Source: Shewanella insulae
GTDB lineage: Bacteria > Pseudomonadota > Gammaproteobacteria > Enterobacterales > Shewanellaceae
NCBI RefSeq assembly: GCF_009831655.1
Contig: NZ_WRPA01000003.1
Span: forward strand, 124,001-188,000
Reading direction: 5' to 3'
Length of the DNA: 64,000 nt
This document shows positions 18,210 to 27,947 of this stretch, piece by piece. Both the position numbers and the translations under genes were made by a program. Under the pieces are notes generated by a model that saw only the letters and a list, made by a program, of their open reading frames with translations, was not told where the DNA came from and searched no databases. Numbering within the stretch: position 1 is the first letter of the stretch; every line of letters begins with the position of its first letter.

Positions 18210-18827
18210 ATGGATAAGTTAGGTCAGGAATGGGTCTCCGCTGCCGTTGATGGTGAAGTCGACGAGCAGGTATTGGCTGAATTAGCAGCCGATACGGATT
18301 CACATGAAAAGTGGCGTGATTATCACATGATAGGTGATGCTATGCGTGGTGAGCTGCCCGCTGCGATCAATCTGGATCTCAGTGCCAACATTGCCGCGGC
18401 TATCGAGCTTGAGCCTAGTATCCTTGTGCCTAAGCGTGTCGACGCGCCCGAAGAGACTCCTCAAGAGCTACCTCAACATAAGCTTGCGAGTGTGGTACCA
18501 CTGTTTAAGCAGTTTGGTCAGTATGCTATCGCAGCCAGCGTTGCCTTGGTCGCCGTGATTGGCGTGCAAAATTATAATCAGGGTGGCGTCGAAGATGCCG
18601 CGCCTATGCCTGTACTTAATACCCGTCCGCTGATTGGCAGCGCGTCGCCAGTGAGCCTACAGACTGGTCCGGTTCAACAAAATCAAAGCTATACCAATGA
18701 GCGTGTGATGGAGCAGCGTCATCGCATCAACACCTATATTCAAGATCATATGCTGCAGCAAAGATTGAATAATAGTGCCAATATAGACGACAATAGTGAG
18801 CCTACGCCGGTTCCGGTTAATCACTAG
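18210..18827 (+). CDS. rseA: anti-sigma-E factor RseA
   Basis: This 205-residue single-pass membrane protein binds and holds sigma-E. The N-terminal domain begins MDKLGQEWVSAAVDGE with the conserved DYHMIGDAMRGE near residues 37-48; one membrane helix follows at about 103-120 and a periplasmic tail after it. In E. coli, DegS and RseP cut it in turn during stress. The residues after the helix, with a proline-rich end, diverge as usual. It lies 38 bases after rpoE. Confidence 0.93.
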   Translation: MDKLGQEWVSAAVDGEVDEQVLAELAADTDSHEKWRDYHMIGDAMRGELPAAINLDLSANIAAAIELEPSILVPKRVDAPEETPQELPQHKLASVVPLFKQFGQYAIAASVALVAVIGVQNYNQGGVEDAAPMPVLNTRPLIGSASPVSLQTGPVQQNQSYTNERVMEQRHRINTYIQDHMLQQRLNNSANIDDNSEPTPVPVNH

Positions 18828-18892
18828 AAGCTATTTATACTGGTCACACTGACTATACTCTTTGTGTCGATTGGTATTGTTAAGGAGTTAGC

Positions 18893-19825
18893 TTGCGTTT
18901 TATTTGGTTGGCCCTGTTAGTCCTCGTCTTCCCTGTCAGTGCGCAGGAAGAGTTGTCCGCTAAGGCTTGGCTCGAAAATATGAGCCTCGCCTTAAAAGGG
19001 CAAGAATTCAAGATGTCCCTGATCCATCTGCAAGCGGATCACATTCGCCCCCTAGTCTATATACACGGAATGGTCGATGAACATGAGGTTGCCTTCCTCG
19101 AGCACCTCAACGGCCCGCCGAAAAATGTCGTGCGTGTGGCTAACACGGTAACCTTTATCGAACACGATCAACCTGCCTACAGCGTCAGGGCCGACCGTAT
19201 TCAGGGCGTCTTACCTCCGGCATTTGCCGGTTCTATTGCGGATCTTGAGTCGGGTTACCAGTTTGTCCTGGGTGGACGTTCGCGCCTGGCCGGGCGTCCT
19301 GGCCAGCTAGTGCGTATCATTCCCAACGATGACAATCGCTATAGCTATCAGGTGTGGCTGGATATGGATACCTATCTGCCGCTGCGCTATGACATGCTCA
19401 ATCTAGAGAAGCAATTGCTGGAGCAGGTGCTGGTGGTGGAGCTGATTGTCCTGGACGATGCCCCCGCAATTTTGCATGAGGCCTATAAGCAGGACTGGCC
19501 GGAGATCATGCCTCAGCCCCAAAGGGAGCAGGCCGATAACTGGCAATTTAAATGGTTACCACAAGGCTTTAAGATCTTGGTCAAGGATAATCACAGGCTC
19601 ATAGGTAGCCATGAGGCGGTCGAGTATATCGCCCTGAGTGATGGTCTGGTGAATATCTCTGTGTACGTGGCCAGAGCTGGCGAGACGGCGCTGCCCGATG
19701 AGCTGATGACACGTAACGGTCTCTCTTTGGCCACCGAGCGGGTGGGCAATGCCGAGGTGGTTGCCGTGGGTAAGGTGCCGGCCGAGACCCTGAGCCGCAT
19801 CGCCAAAAGCATCACCATAGAGTGA
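18893..19825 (+). CDS. rseB: periplasmic sigma-E regulator RseB
   Basis: This 310-residue protein starts at a TTG with AAGGAG ideally placed upstream. A signal peptide (about residues 1-17, ending PVSA) is followed by the two-domain RseB fold, with SAKAWLENMSLALKGQEF at the start of the mature part and DNRYSYQVWLDMDTYLPLR in the middle. RseB shields RseA from DegS and responds to lipopolysaccharide. The TTG start may keep its level low. Confidence 0.93.
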   Translation: MRFIWLALLVLVFPVSAQEELSAKAWLENMSLALKGQEFKMSLIHLQADHIRPLVYIHGMVDEHEVAFLEHLNGPPKNVVRVANTVTFIEHDQPAYSVRADRIQGVLPPAFAGSIADLESGYQFVLGGRSRLAGRPGQLVRIIPNDDNRYSYQVWLDMDTYLPLRYDMLNLEKQLLEQVLVVELIVLDDAPAILHEAYKQDWPEIMPQPQREQADNWQFKWLPQGFKILVKDNHRLIGSHEAVEYIALSDGLVNISVYVARAGETALPDELMTRNGLSLATERVGNAEVVAVGKVPAETLSRIAKSITIE

Positions 19826-19832
19826 TCTCGTT

Positions 19833-20309
19833 ATGATGGAAGAAACCGCCACAGTGATCAGATGCCCGGGAGACGGCTGGGTCACGGTGGAAGTGAAAGT
19901 TAAAAATGCCTGCAATCATTGTGATAACAATGACTCATGTGGCACCTCGGCCGTGTCCAAGGCTTTCTCGCCTAAGGTGCAGCGATTCTCGCTGCCCTGC
20001 GATACCCAGTATGAGCCGGGTGAGCTGTTAAAGTTAGGCCTGCCCGAGAGCGTTATCTTAAAGGCGGCCGCCATTGTTTATCTCATGCCGCTCGCTGGGT
20101 TGTTTGTCGGCGCCGCGTTGGGGCATTTCCTAGCGAGTCTATCTGGGCTAAGCGGTAGCGATCTGCTGGCGATCGTTCTTGGACTTAGTGGAGCAACTGG
20201 CGCCTGGTGGCTGGGTCGGCGCTGGGCCAAAGCGCTGGAGATTAACAGTCAGCCGGTGATCCTCTCACGCCTCGGCAGACCCATAGGCGGTATTTCACCT
20301 GCCAGTTAG
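19833..20309 (+). CDS. rseC: RseC/MucC family membrane protein
   Basis: This 158-residue protein has an N-terminal cytoplasmic part with the clustered cysteines of the family (CNHCDNNDSCGTSAVSKAF, residues 28-46) and two membrane helices near 78-100 and 108-125. RseC proteins modulate sigma-E activity and, in other bacteria, a SoxR-reducing complex. It starts seven bases after rseB. An ATG three bases later is an equal start choice. Confidence 0.92.
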   Translation: MMEETATVIRCPGDGWVTVEVKVKNACNHCDNNDSCGTSAVSKAFSPKVQRFSLPCDTQYEPGELLKLGLPESVILKAAAIVYLMPLAGLFVGAALGHFLASLSGLSGSDLLAIVLGLSGATGAWWLGRRWAKALEINSQPVILSRLGRPIGGISPAS

Positions 20310-20417
20310 CCATATATTTACCTCGTCCGATTGATTCCAATTGGTATTAGTTTAGCGATCAGGTACAATTCGGCACTTTTAGATCATTTTCAATTTCGAG
20401 TTTAGTCATTTCGCACA

Positions 20418-22208
20418 ATGAAGCATATTAGAAACTTTTCGATTATTGCCCATATAGACCATGGCAAATCAACCCTTTCTGACCGTCTTATTCAAGAGTG
20501 CGGCGGCCTGTCTGACCGCGAGATGGCGGCGCAGGTTTTGGACTCAATGGATCTCGAGCGTGAGCGCGGCATTACCATTAAAGCCCAGAGTGTGACTCTC
20601 GATTACAAAGCCAAAGATGGTGAAACCTATCAGCTGAACTTCATCGATACCCCGGGTCACGTGGATTTCTCATACGAAGTATCGCGTTCTCTGGCCGCCT
20701 GTGAGGGTGCACTGCTGGTGGTCGATGCGGGTCAAGGCGTTGAGGCGCAGACTCTGGCAAACTGCTATACCGCTCTGGATATGGATCTGGATGTGGTTCC
20801 TGTACTCAACAAGATTGACCTGCCACAGGCTGATCCTGAGCGTGTCGCCGACGAGATCGAGGATATCGTTGGTATCGAGGCCGCCGATGCGGTGCGTTGT
20901 TCGGCCAAGACGGGCATAGGCATCAGCGATGTCCTGGAAACCATAGTGGCTCAGATCCCGCCGCCAGAAGGTGACCCGGATGCACCGCTACAGGCCTTGA
21001 TCATCGACTCCTGGTTCGACAGCTACCTGGGTGTCGTCTCTCTAGTGCGTATCAAGAACGGTGTGCTCAAGAAGGGCGATAAATTTAAGGTGATGTCGAC
21101 CGGTCAGACCCATAACGCCGATCGCGTCGGTATCTTCACGCCTAAGCAGACAGATACCAACGAGCTGAAGACTGGTGAGGTGGGCTTCGTGATCGCCGGC
21201 ATCAAAGAGATCCACGGCGCGCCAGTGGGGGATACCCTGACGCTGGCTAAACATGGCGCCGAGGAGCCGCTGCCTGGCTTTAAGAAGGTGAAGCCTCAGG
21301 TTTATGCGGGTGTATTCCCTATCTCGACCGATGACTATGAGAACTTCCGCGATGCGCTCAATAAGCTGAGCCTGAACGATGCGTCGCTCTTCTTCGAGCC
21401 GGAAACCTCCTCGGCACTGGGTTTCGGTTTCCGTATCGGTTACCTGGGCCTGCTGCACATGGAGATCATTCAGGAGCGTCTCGAGCGCGAATACAACCTG
21501 GATCTGATCACCACGGCGCCAACGGTAGTCTATGAGGTGGTGACCACTAAGGGTGAGACCATCTATGTCGATAATCCATCGGATCTGCCGCCGATGAACA
21601 ACATCGAAGAGATGCGCGAGCCTATCGTTGAGACCAATATCCTGGTGCCAAAAGAGTACCTGGGTAACGTGATCACCCTGTGTGTAGAGAAGCGTGGCGT
21701 GCAGACCAACATGGTTTATCACGGCAACCAGGTAGCGATCACCTATGATATGCCAATGGCCGAGGTGGTAATGGACTTCTTCGACCGCTTGAAGTCGACC
21801 AGCCGCGGTTATGCGTCGCTGGAATATAACTTTAAGCGCTTCGAGGCCGCTGACATGGTGCGTCTGGACGTGCTGATCAACGGCGATCGCGTCGATGCGC
21901 TGGCGATGATTATTCACAAGGATAACGTGCGTTACCAAGGCCTGGCCTTGGTGAACAAGATGAAGGAGCTGATCCCAAGGCAGATGTTCGATATCGCGAT
22001 TCAGGCGGCCGTTGGCAGCCAGATCATCGCCCGTTCATCGGTGAAAGCCCTGCGTAAAGACGTCACCGCTAAGTGTTACGGCGGCGACGTCTCTCGTAAG
22101 AAGAAGCTGCTGCAGAAGCAGAAAGAGGGTAAGAAGCGCATGAAGCAGGTGGGTAACGTCGAAGTCCCGCAGGAGGCCTTCCTCGCCGTGCTGAAGATCA
22201 ATGAGTAA
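20418..22208 (+). CDS. lepA: elongation factor 4 (LepA)
   Basis: This 596-residue translational GTPase has the P-loop AHIDHGKST at 11-19, [17 protein letters not shown] switch I (reading [14 protein letters not shown]), [18 protein letters not shown] and SAKTGIGI. The LepA-specific C-terminal end ([38 protein letters not shown]) is present. It binds ribosomes and aids initiation or back-translocation under stress. It stands between rseC and lepB, as in other gammaproteobacteria, and a terminator follows it. Confidence 0.98.
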   Translation: MKHIRNFSIIAHIDHGKSTLSDRLIQECGGLSDREMAAQVLDSMDLERERGITIKAQSVTLDYKAKDGETYQLNFIDTPGHVDFSYEVSRSLAACEGALLVVDAGQGVEAQTLANCYTALDMDLDVVPVLNKIDLPQADPERVADEIEDIVGIEAADAVRCSAKTGIGISDVLETIVAQIPPPEGDPDAPLQALIIDSWFDSYLGVVSLVRIKNGVLKKGDKFKVMSTGQTHNADRVGIFTPKQTDTNELKTGEVGFVIAGIKEIHGAPVGDTLTLAKHGAEEPLPGFKKVKPQVYAGVFPISTDDYENFRDALNKLSLNDASLFFEPETSSALGFGFRIGYLGLLHMEIIQERLEREYNLDLITTAPTVVYEVVTTKGETIYVDNPSDLPPMNNIEEMREPIVETNILVPKEYLGNVITLCVEKRGVQTNMVYHGNQVAITYDMPMAEVVMDFFDRLKSTSRGYASLEYNFKRFEAADMVRLDVLINGDRVDALAMIIHKDNVRYQGLALVNKMKELIPRQMFDIAIQAAVGSQIIARSSVKALRKDVTAKCYGGDVSRKKKLLQKQKEGKKRMKQVGNVEVPQEAFLAVLKINE

Positions 22209-22248
22209 TCACTTTTTAGTTAATAATTGTTAATAGTGATTGATAATG

Positions 22249-22278
22249 AGCGCCGCGGTTTGCGGCGCTTTGTTTGTT
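22249..22278 (+). terminator. terminator between lepA and lepB
   Basis: AGCGCCGC and GCGGCGCT form a perfect 8-bp stem around GGTTT, followed by TTGTTTGTT. It separates lepA from the lepB-rnc-era unit. Confidence 0.85.
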
Positions 22279-22361
22279 ACAGTATAAATGGGCTAAAGGC
22301 CTGCCTGACAGGCATTCATCACCTCATTGTACTGGAGCATTTTTCAGGAGTTAGTTAGCGT

Positions 22362-23279
22362 ATGGCAGCTTATTTTTCCCTTATCCTGGTCTTGGTAACC
22401 CTAGGCAGCGGCCTGATCTGGATGTTCGATGCCTTGGTATTAGCGCCCAAGCGTCAACAAAAGTTGGCAATAGCCCAGGCGGCCAACCAGGAGATTAGCG
22501 AAGAGAGCGCCGAAAAAATCGTGCGTGAGTCCACCATAGTGGAGACCTCGCGTTCGATTTTTCCGGTAATCGCTTTCGTGTTAATCCTACGCTCTTTTAT
22601 CTATGAGCCTTTCCAAATTCCCTCGGGATCTATGATGCCAACCCTGTTGGTGGGTGATTTTATCCTGGTGGAAAAGTTTAGCTATGGGCTGAAAGATCCT
22701 GTGTGGCGTAGCAAGCTTATCGAGACAGGCAAGCCTCAGCGCGGCGACGTAGCAGTATTTAAATACCCAGAAAACCCTCAGATTGATTACATCAAGCGTG
22801 TCATCGGTCTGCCGGGGGATCGCATCGTCTATCGCAATAAGGACCTCTTTATTCAAAGAGCCTGCCCAGAAGGTCAGAGCGAGTGTCCCAAGCTTGAGAA
22901 AATTGAGCGCGCCGGTGTGAATCAGGGCGAATTTACTCAGGATAATATCCCGCTGCTGCGCTACAAGGAGCAGCTAGGCGATGTGACCCACGATATCCTG
23001 ATTAACCCAGGGCGCGGTGAGCCGACCTCATACTATTTCCGCGAGAACAATTTGGCGGTGGGTGAGTTTATCGTACCCGAGGGGCAATATTTCATGATGG
23101 GTGACAACCGCGACAACAGCACAGATTCACGCTTCTGGGGCTTCGTGCCCGAGGCCAATCTTGTCGGTAAGGCGGTGGCGATCTGGATTAGTTTTGAATT
23201 TGAGCGTAAGCCGTCGGACTTCTTACCCACCTGGGTACCGACAGGCGTACGTTTTAACCGTGTAGGCGGAATTGTGTAG
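22362..23279 (+). CDS. lepB: signal peptidase I
   Basis: This 305-residue membrane protease removes signal peptides from exported proteins. Two N-terminal membrane helices (about 3-25 and 66-80) are followed by the Ser-Lys dyad: S90 in QIPSGSMMPTL and K145 in DYIKRVIGLPGD. The last box MGDNRDNSTDSRFWG is present. E. coli LepB has S91 and K146. The stop codon is immediately followed by the rnc ATG, so lepB, rnc and era form one operon. Confidence 0.97.
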   Translation: MAAYFSLILVLVTLGSGLIWMFDALVLAPKRQQKLAIAQAANQEISEESAEKIVRESTIVETSRSIFPVIAFVLILRSFIYEPFQIPSGSMMPTLLVGDFILVEKFSYGLKDPVWRSKLIETGKPQRGDVAVFKYPENPQIDYIKRVIGLPGDRIVYRNKDLFIQRACPEGQSECPKLEKIERAGVNQGEFTQDNIPLLRYKEQLGDVTHDILINPGRGEPTSYYFRENNLAVGEFIVPEGQYFMMGDNRDNSTDSRFWGFVPEANLVGKAVAIWISFEFERKPSDFLPTWVPTGVRFNRVGGIV

Positions 23280-23957
23280 ATGGAACCCATTAAGAATCTA
23301 CCGCGTTTGGGTAGAACATTAGGTTATCAATTTCAGCAACTCGCGTTGCTGGAGCAGGCGTTAACCCACCGTAGTGCGGCTAGCAAGCATAACGAGAGAT
23401 TAGAATTTTTAGGTGATTCGATACTGTCGATCATTATCTCAGACGCCTTGTATCATCAGTTCCCTAAGGCGACCGAGGGTGATCTGAGCCGGATGCGCGC
23501 CACCTTAGTGTGCGGCAAGATGCTGGCGGAGATCGCCAAGGAGTTTAAGCTCGGCGATTACCTCAAGCTGGGCCCGGGTGAACTCAAGAGTGGTGGCTTT
23601 CGTCGCGAATCTATCCTGGCCGATGCTACTGAGGCGATCATTGGTGCCATTTACCTGGATGCCGATCTCGAGACCTGCCGTACTTTAGTACTAAACTGGT
23701 ATAAGAGCCGTTTGGCGGTGATCGAGCCAGTAAATCAGAAAGATCCCAAGACCCTGCTGCAGGAGCACCTGCAGGGATTTAAACAGCCGCTTCCTGTCTA
23801 TAAAGTGGTGAACATCAGCGGCGAAGCCCATGCGCAGACCTTCACCGTAGAGTGTAAGGTCGAGCAGCTAAAAGAAGCCGTTATCGGCGTGGCGAACTCC
23901 CGGAGAAAGGCGGAGCAGATTGCCGCAGCAGAAGTGTTGGAGCGTATCAAGAAATGA
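23280..23957 (+). CDS. rnc: ribonuclease III
   Basis: This 225-residue enzyme cuts double-stranded RNA, including rRNA precursors. The signature [10 protein letters not shown] is at 38-47, a second acidic cluster in [16 protein letters not shown], and a double-stranded RNA-binding domain from about 155 to the end ([12 protein letters not shown] ... [14 protein letters not shown]). The ATG directly abuts the lepB stop. The era start overlaps its stop. Confidence 0.97.
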   Translation: MEPIKNLPRLGRTLGYQFQQLALLEQALTHRSAASKHNERLEFLGDSILSIIISDALYHQFPKATEGDLSRMRATLVCGKMLAEIAKEFKLGDYLKLGPGELKSGGFRRESILADATEAIIGAIYLDADLETCRTLVLNWYKSRLAVIEPVNQKDPKTLLQEHLQGFKQPLPVYKVVNISGEAHAQTFTVECKVEQLKEAVIGVANSRRKAEQIAAAEVLERIKK

Positions 23958-24949
23958 GTAACAAACCCGAGCAGCCAGAAGGTGCACAAGAGCCGAGTCT
24001 AGACGAGCTGCTGGCGCGGATGAACAGCGGCAGCAGTGGCAGCCAGTATGAGGTGACCTACTGCGGCATGGTGGCTATCGTCGGTCGCCCCAATGTGGGC
24101 AAGTCGACCCTGCTGAACAAGCTGCTGGGCCAGAAGATCTCTATCACCTCCAAGAAGCCGCAGACCACGCGCCATCGTATCATGGGGATCCATACCGAAG
24201 GCCCGCGTCAGGTGGTCTTTATCGATACCCCTGGTCTGCATATCGAGGAGAAGCGCGCCATCAACCGTCTGATGAACCGTGCGGCGTCCAGCTCGCTGGC
24301 CGAGGTCAGTCTGGTGGTATTCGTGGTTGATGGTCTCAATTGGACCGAAGACGATGAGATGGTGCTGAAGAAGCTTCATAGCCGCGACGATGGCCGCAAG
24401 ACGATTCTGGCCATCAACAAGGTGGATAACATCAAGGACAAAGAGGCGCTGTTCCCGCATCTACAGACCCTGGCGGCCAAGTTTGAATTTGACGAGATCT
24501 TGCCTATCTCGGCAACTCACGGCACCAATGTGCAGCGCATCATGGAGCTGGCCTTGGAGTCGGTGCCCGAGTCGCCACATTACTTCCCCGAGGATTATGT
24601 TACCGACAGATCCCAGAAGTTTATGGCCTCTGAGATCGTGCGTGAGAAGCTGATGCGTTTCCTCGGTGACGAGCTGCCCTACGATGCAACCGTGGAGATA
24701 GAGCAGTTTAAGATGATGGATAACGGCGTCTATCAGATCAATGCCTTGATCTTGGTGGAGCGCGAGACGCAGAAGCGTATGGTGATCGGCAACAAGGGCG
24801 AGCGCATTCGCACCATTGCCACTCAGGCGCGTCAAGATATGGAGGTCCTGTTTGACAACAAGGTCTTCCTCGAGGTCTGGGTTAAGGTCAAGTCGGGTTG
24901 GGCCGATGATGAGCGCGCCCTGCGTTCATTAGGCTATGGTGAGAGCTAA
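23954..24949 (+). CDS. era: GTPase Era
   Basis: This 331-residue GTPase binds the 3' end of 16S rRNA and helps mature the 30S subunit. The G1 motif GRPNVGKS is at 44-51, with DTPGLH, NKVD and a C-terminal KH domain ([20 protein letters not shown]). Compared with E. coli Era (about 301 residues) it has an N-terminal extension of about 30 residues rich in Gly, Ser and acidic residues. The ATG at 23954 overlaps the rnc stop; an internal ATG (residue 23, base 24020) would give a more usual length. Confidence 0.96.
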   Translation: MSNKPEQPEGAQEPSLDELLARMNSGSSGSQYEVTYCGMVAIVGRPNVGKSTLLNKLLGQKISITSKKPQTTRHRIMGIHTEGPRQVVFIDTPGLHIEEKRAINRLMNRAASSSLAEVSLVVFVVDGLNWTEDDEMVLKKLHSRDDGRKTILAINKVDNIKDKEALFPHLQTLAAKFEFDEILPISATHGTNVQRIMELALESVPESPHYFPEDYVTDRSQKFMASEIVREKLMRFLGDELPYDATVEIEQFKMMDNGVYQINALILVERETQKRMVIGNKGERIRTIATQARQDMEVLFDNKVFLEVWVKVKSGWADDERALRSLGYGES

Positions 24950-24967
24950 GCCTGCAAGAATAAAGGT

Positions 24968-25012
24968 AAGCCGAGGTAGTCACGCGAAGCTTGTGTTTAT
25001 CTCGGCTTTTTT
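24968..25012 (+). terminator. terminator after era
   Basis: AAGCCGAG (24968-24975) pairs with CTCGGCTT (25001-25008) across a 25-base loop and is followed by a T run. It ends the lepB-rnc-era unit. Confidence 0.8.
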
Positions 25013-25054
25013 GTCAGCATTGTTTTTGGTAAACAGGGATTAAGGAAGAGGGCA

Positions 25055-25750
25055 ATGCACAGGGGATATGTACTGCACACCCGCCCCTACCGGGAGTCGA
25101 GCGTGCTGGTCAATCTATTGGTGGACGGCCAGGGTAGGGTCGATGCTGTTGCGCGCCTGGGCAGTGGCAAGACCTCCATCAAGAGCATACTGCAACCCTT
25201 TCAGCCCCTGTTGTTTCAGCTATCGGGACGCACTAGCCTCAAGAGCCTGTACCAGGTGGAGGCCGCCAGCCCGGCTGTGCCTCTGAGCGGTAATGACAGT
25301 TTCGCCGGTCTCTATCTTAACGAGTTGTTGGTACGCTGCCTGTCAGTTGAGCATGGCGCCGAGCAGTTCTTCTTTACCTATCATAAGACACTTATGGCCA
25401 TGGCGGCAGCCTTTAGCGAGGCGCAGCTCAGACAGTTTGAGTTGGCGTTGCTCAAGGAGCTTGGGGTGATGCCATCGCTCAACCTGGATATCGATGGCAG
25501 CCCAATTGAAGCCGATTTCTATTACCGCCTTTTGTCTGAGGAGGGCTTTAGCACGGCGCTCGGCCCGAAGCCCAATCATTTCAGCGGCGAGATGCTACGC
25601 GCCCTGGAGGAAGACAGGCTGACAGAGGCCGATTTTAAACAGGCAAAACTCCTGATGAGGCAGTTACTGTCACCCCTGCTGGGTGACAAGCCGCTCAAGT
25701 CGCGCGCCCTGTTTTTAAAGGGCAACAGGCCATCTAGTTACAGCAAGTAG
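25055..25750 (+). CDS. recO: DNA repair protein RecO
   Basis: This 231-residue protein loads RecA with RecR and anneals single strands in the RecF pathway. It has an N-terminal OB fold starting MHRGYVLHTRPYRESS and a helical C-terminal part with GLYLNELLVRCL, the region usual in RecO. The length is normal. The zinc-binding cysteines found in some RecO proteins are absent, as in E. coli. AAGGAAGAGG precedes the ATG. The order era-recO-pdxJ-acpS is conserved with E. coli. Confidence 0.95.
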   Translation: MHRGYVLHTRPYRESSVLVNLLVDGQGRVDAVARLGSGKTSIKSILQPFQPLLFQLSGRTSLKSLYQVEAASPAVPLSGNDSFAGLYLNELLVRCLSVEHGAEQFFFTYHKTLMAMAAAFSEAQLRQFELALLKELGVMPSLNLDIDGSPIEADFYYRLLSEEGFSTALGPKPNHFSGEMLRALEEDRLTEADFKQAKLLMRQLLSPLLGDKPLKSRALFLKGNRPSSYSK

Positions 25751-25878
25751 CTCCTCATTCATGTTTGCAGCAGTCCATTGCGCATATTCATCGGGTGTTT
25801 CCCTTGTGGCCTTCCATTAAGCTTTAGTAAAATAGGCGCAAAATTCCAATCGCGACACTCTACACTTAAGGACTTTCC

Positions 25879-26616
25879 ATGAGCCGTATTCATCTAGGCG
25901 TTAATATCGATCACATTGCTACTTTGCGTCAGGCCCGTGGGACCAGTTACCCGGATCCCGTCCATGCGGCGGCGGTTGCCGAGCATGCTGGCGCCGAAGG
26001 CATAACCGTGCATCTGCGTGAAGACAGACGTCATATCTGCGACAGAGATATCTATCTGCTGGCCAAGACCATTAAGACGCGTATGAACTTCGAGATGGCG
26101 GTGACCGACGAGATGCTGGATATCGCCTGTGAGGTGAAGCCTACCTATGTTTGTCTGGTACCGGAAAAGCGTGAAGAGCTGACCACTGAAGGCGGCCTGG
26201 ATGTCGCGGGTCAGCAGGATAAGATCCGCGTGGCGGTAGAACGTTTGACCGCCCAGGGTATCAAGGTGTCGCTGTTTATCGATGCCGACCCGGTGCAGAT
26301 CGATGCCACCGTTGCCGTGGGTGCACCTGTTATCGAGTTGCACACAGGCTGTTACGCCGACGCGGAGACAGACGCCGAGCAGGCCAAGGAGCTGACACGT
26401 ATCACCGAGATGGCAACCTACGCCCACGGTAAGGGGCTGGTGGTCAATGCGGGCCATGGTCTTCACTATCATAATGTGAAGCCCATCGCGGCCATTCCAG
26501 AGCTGTATGAGCTCAATATCGGTCATGCCATCATTGCCCGCGCCGCGATTGACGGTCTAGATAGGGCTGTGCGCGACATGAAGCAGCTGATGATCGAAGG
26601 TCGCAGCGGTCAGTAG
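25879..26616 (+). CDS. pdxJ: pyridoxine 5'-phosphate synthase
   Basis: This 245-residue barrel enzyme joins deoxyxylulose 5-phosphate and 1-amino-acetone 3-phosphate to make pyridoxine 5'-phosphate. The N-terminus [30 protein letters not shown], and the later [12 protein letters not shown] and [12 protein letters not shown] are characteristic. It lies between recO and acpS, as in E. coli. Confidence 0.97.
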   Translation: MSRIHLGVNIDHIATLRQARGTSYPDPVHAAAVAEHAGAEGITVHLREDRRHICDRDIYLLAKTIKTRMNFEMAVTDEMLDIACEVKPTYVCLVPEKREELTTEGGLDVAGQQDKIRVAVERLTAQGIKVSLFIDADPVQIDATVAVGAPVIELHTGCYADAETDAEQAKELTRITEMATYAHGKGLVVNAGHGLHYHNVKPIAAIPELYELNIGHAIIARAAIDGLDRAVRDMKQLMIEGRSGQ

Positions 26617-26667
26617 TCGTCAGTTCGTTAGAATTAATCTCATGTTGTGGCTGGTAGGGAAGGGCAT

Positions 26668-27069
26668 ATGATTGTTGGCTTAGGGACAGATATTGTCGAG
26701 ATCGCGCGCATCGCCGACAAGGTGCCTGCGGCTGGAGATGAAGCGGAGCTGGCTAGGTGTCCGCTCGCCAAGCGTGTGCTGACCCAGGCAGAGATGGCAA
26801 TATTCTTGATTTCCTCCCAGCCCGGTCGTTACTTGGCGAAACGTTTTGCGGCTAAAGAGGCGGCCGCCAAGGCGTTGGGTACCGGCATAGGCCGCGGCGT
26901 GTCCTTCCAACATATCGAGATCAGTAATGATACCAATGGCGCGCCGCTTATCGCCTTTCAAGGCGGCGCGGCCGAGCGGCTACGTCAGTTGGGAGGCAGC
27001 CATGCTCACCTCTCTATCGCCGATGAGAAGCACTACGCCACGGCGACAGTTATCCTCGAGTCAACCTAG
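26668..27069 (+). CDS. acpS: holo-acyl carrier protein synthase
   Basis: This 133-residue enzyme attaches phosphopantetheine to acyl carrier protein. It starts MIVGLGTDIVEIARI, with metal ligand D8, and has RFAAKEAAAKALGTGI with E64. I start at the ATG at 26668, preceded by AGGGAAGGG; the frame is open 21 bases further but that start has no family support. A stretch near residues 20-33 (AAGDEAELARCPLA) is typical of the variable loop of this family. It is the last gene of the recO-pdxJ-acpS group. Confidence 0.95.
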   Translation: MIVGLGTDIVEIARIADKVPAAGDEAELARCPLAKRVLTQAEMAIFLISSQPGRYLAKRFAAKEAAAKALGTGIGRGVSFQHIEISNDTNGAPLIAFQGGAAERLRQLGGSHAHLSIADEKHYATATVILEST

Positions 27070-27324
27070 ATTCTTGTCTCGATAATGCGGCCTGTTTAAG
27101 TGGCACAAGATTGCTCCCAGGAGTGCTAAGATTCAGAAATTCGGACTGTTTCAATTCTTCTTTCGATAGTTTGAAAAACCATATTACTCTGGCATCTGTT
27201 AATAAAATGTTTTAGCTTAGGCTAACTGAGACGAGCGTCACACTTAGCCTGACTGCCTGAAGGGTGGTTGTTGCGATAGGGCTGGCTTTGGTCTCGTAAG
27301 ATAATGAGACGATGGAGCCGAGTC

Positions 27325-27867
27325 ATGAAATCTGCAATCGAGCAGCTATCTACCTATAAGAGTGTTCACCTCAACCCCACCAATATTAAGACCCACTTTG
27401 TCGGCATTCCGCTGATCATCTGGGCGGCCTTCGTGATGTTAAATACCATCCCCTTTAGCCTGTATAGCTTCGAGTCTATAGGGCTTGAGCTTAACGTGGC
27501 CGTGTTGTTTGCCTGTGGCGTCTTGGTCTATTATTTTGCACTGAATACCAAGCTGGCGCTGGGACTGGTGCTGTTTATTCTGCCCGTGCTCTACACCTCT
27601 TTTCTGGTGTCAAGGATGGAACAGGCATGGCCCATCGCCATCGGTGTGTTCGTGATTGGCTGGATCTTCCAGTTGATTGGCCACAAGTATGAGAAGGCTA
27701 AGCCGGCCTTTATCGACGATCTTAACCAGCTGTTGATCGGTCCCTTCTTTCTGATGGCAGAGCTCTACTTCATGTTGGGGTTGGAGCGGGACTTAGACGA
27801 GGCGATAACCCCCTTAGCGAGAGATAAGCGCCGCGCCCTGACCCATGCCGCTAAGACCGAGAAATAG
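27325..27867 (+). CDS. Mpo1-like (DUF962) membrane protein
   Basis: This 180-residue membrane protein has about four helices. HLNPTNIKTHFVGIPLI near the N-terminus and FQLIGHKYEKAKPAF followed by LLIGPFFLMAE near the C-terminus match the DUF962/Mpo1 family. Yeast Mpo1 is an Fe-dependent dioxygenase that alpha-oxidises 2-hydroxy fatty acids, and the conserved histidines are retained here. The role in bacteria is not established. I chose the ATG at 27325; an ATG 21 bases earlier is possible. The gene faces corC-like yfjD across a terminator. Confidence 0.85.
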   Translation: MKSAIEQLSTYKSVHLNPTNIKTHFVGIPLIIWAAFVMLNTIPFSLYSFESIGLELNVAVLFACGVLVYYFALNTKLALGLVLFILPVLYTSFLVSRMEQAWPIAIGVFVIGWIFQLIGHKYEKAKPAFIDDLNQLLIGPFFLMAELYFMLGLERDLDEAITPLARDKRRALTHAAKTEK

Positions 27868-27905
27868 TGAGTGACAATTAGCGCTTTGGTCGCTATGGGG
27901 GAGAA

Positions 27906-27934
27906 CAAAAAGGCGCCTTAGAGCGCCTTCTTTG
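27906..27934. terminator. bidirectional terminator
   Basis: AAGGCGC and GCGCCTT form a 7-bp stem around a six-base loop, with A-rich sequence on the left and T-rich on the right. It can serve both the DUF962 gene and the minus-strand yfjD-like gene. Confidence 0.75.
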
Positions 27935-27947
27935 AATAATAGTGAGA

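Noticed and set aside
21042..21938. 298-codon minus-strand ORF within lepA
   Set aside because: Antisense shadow of lepA; its His/Leu/Gln-rich composition is typical of such shadows.
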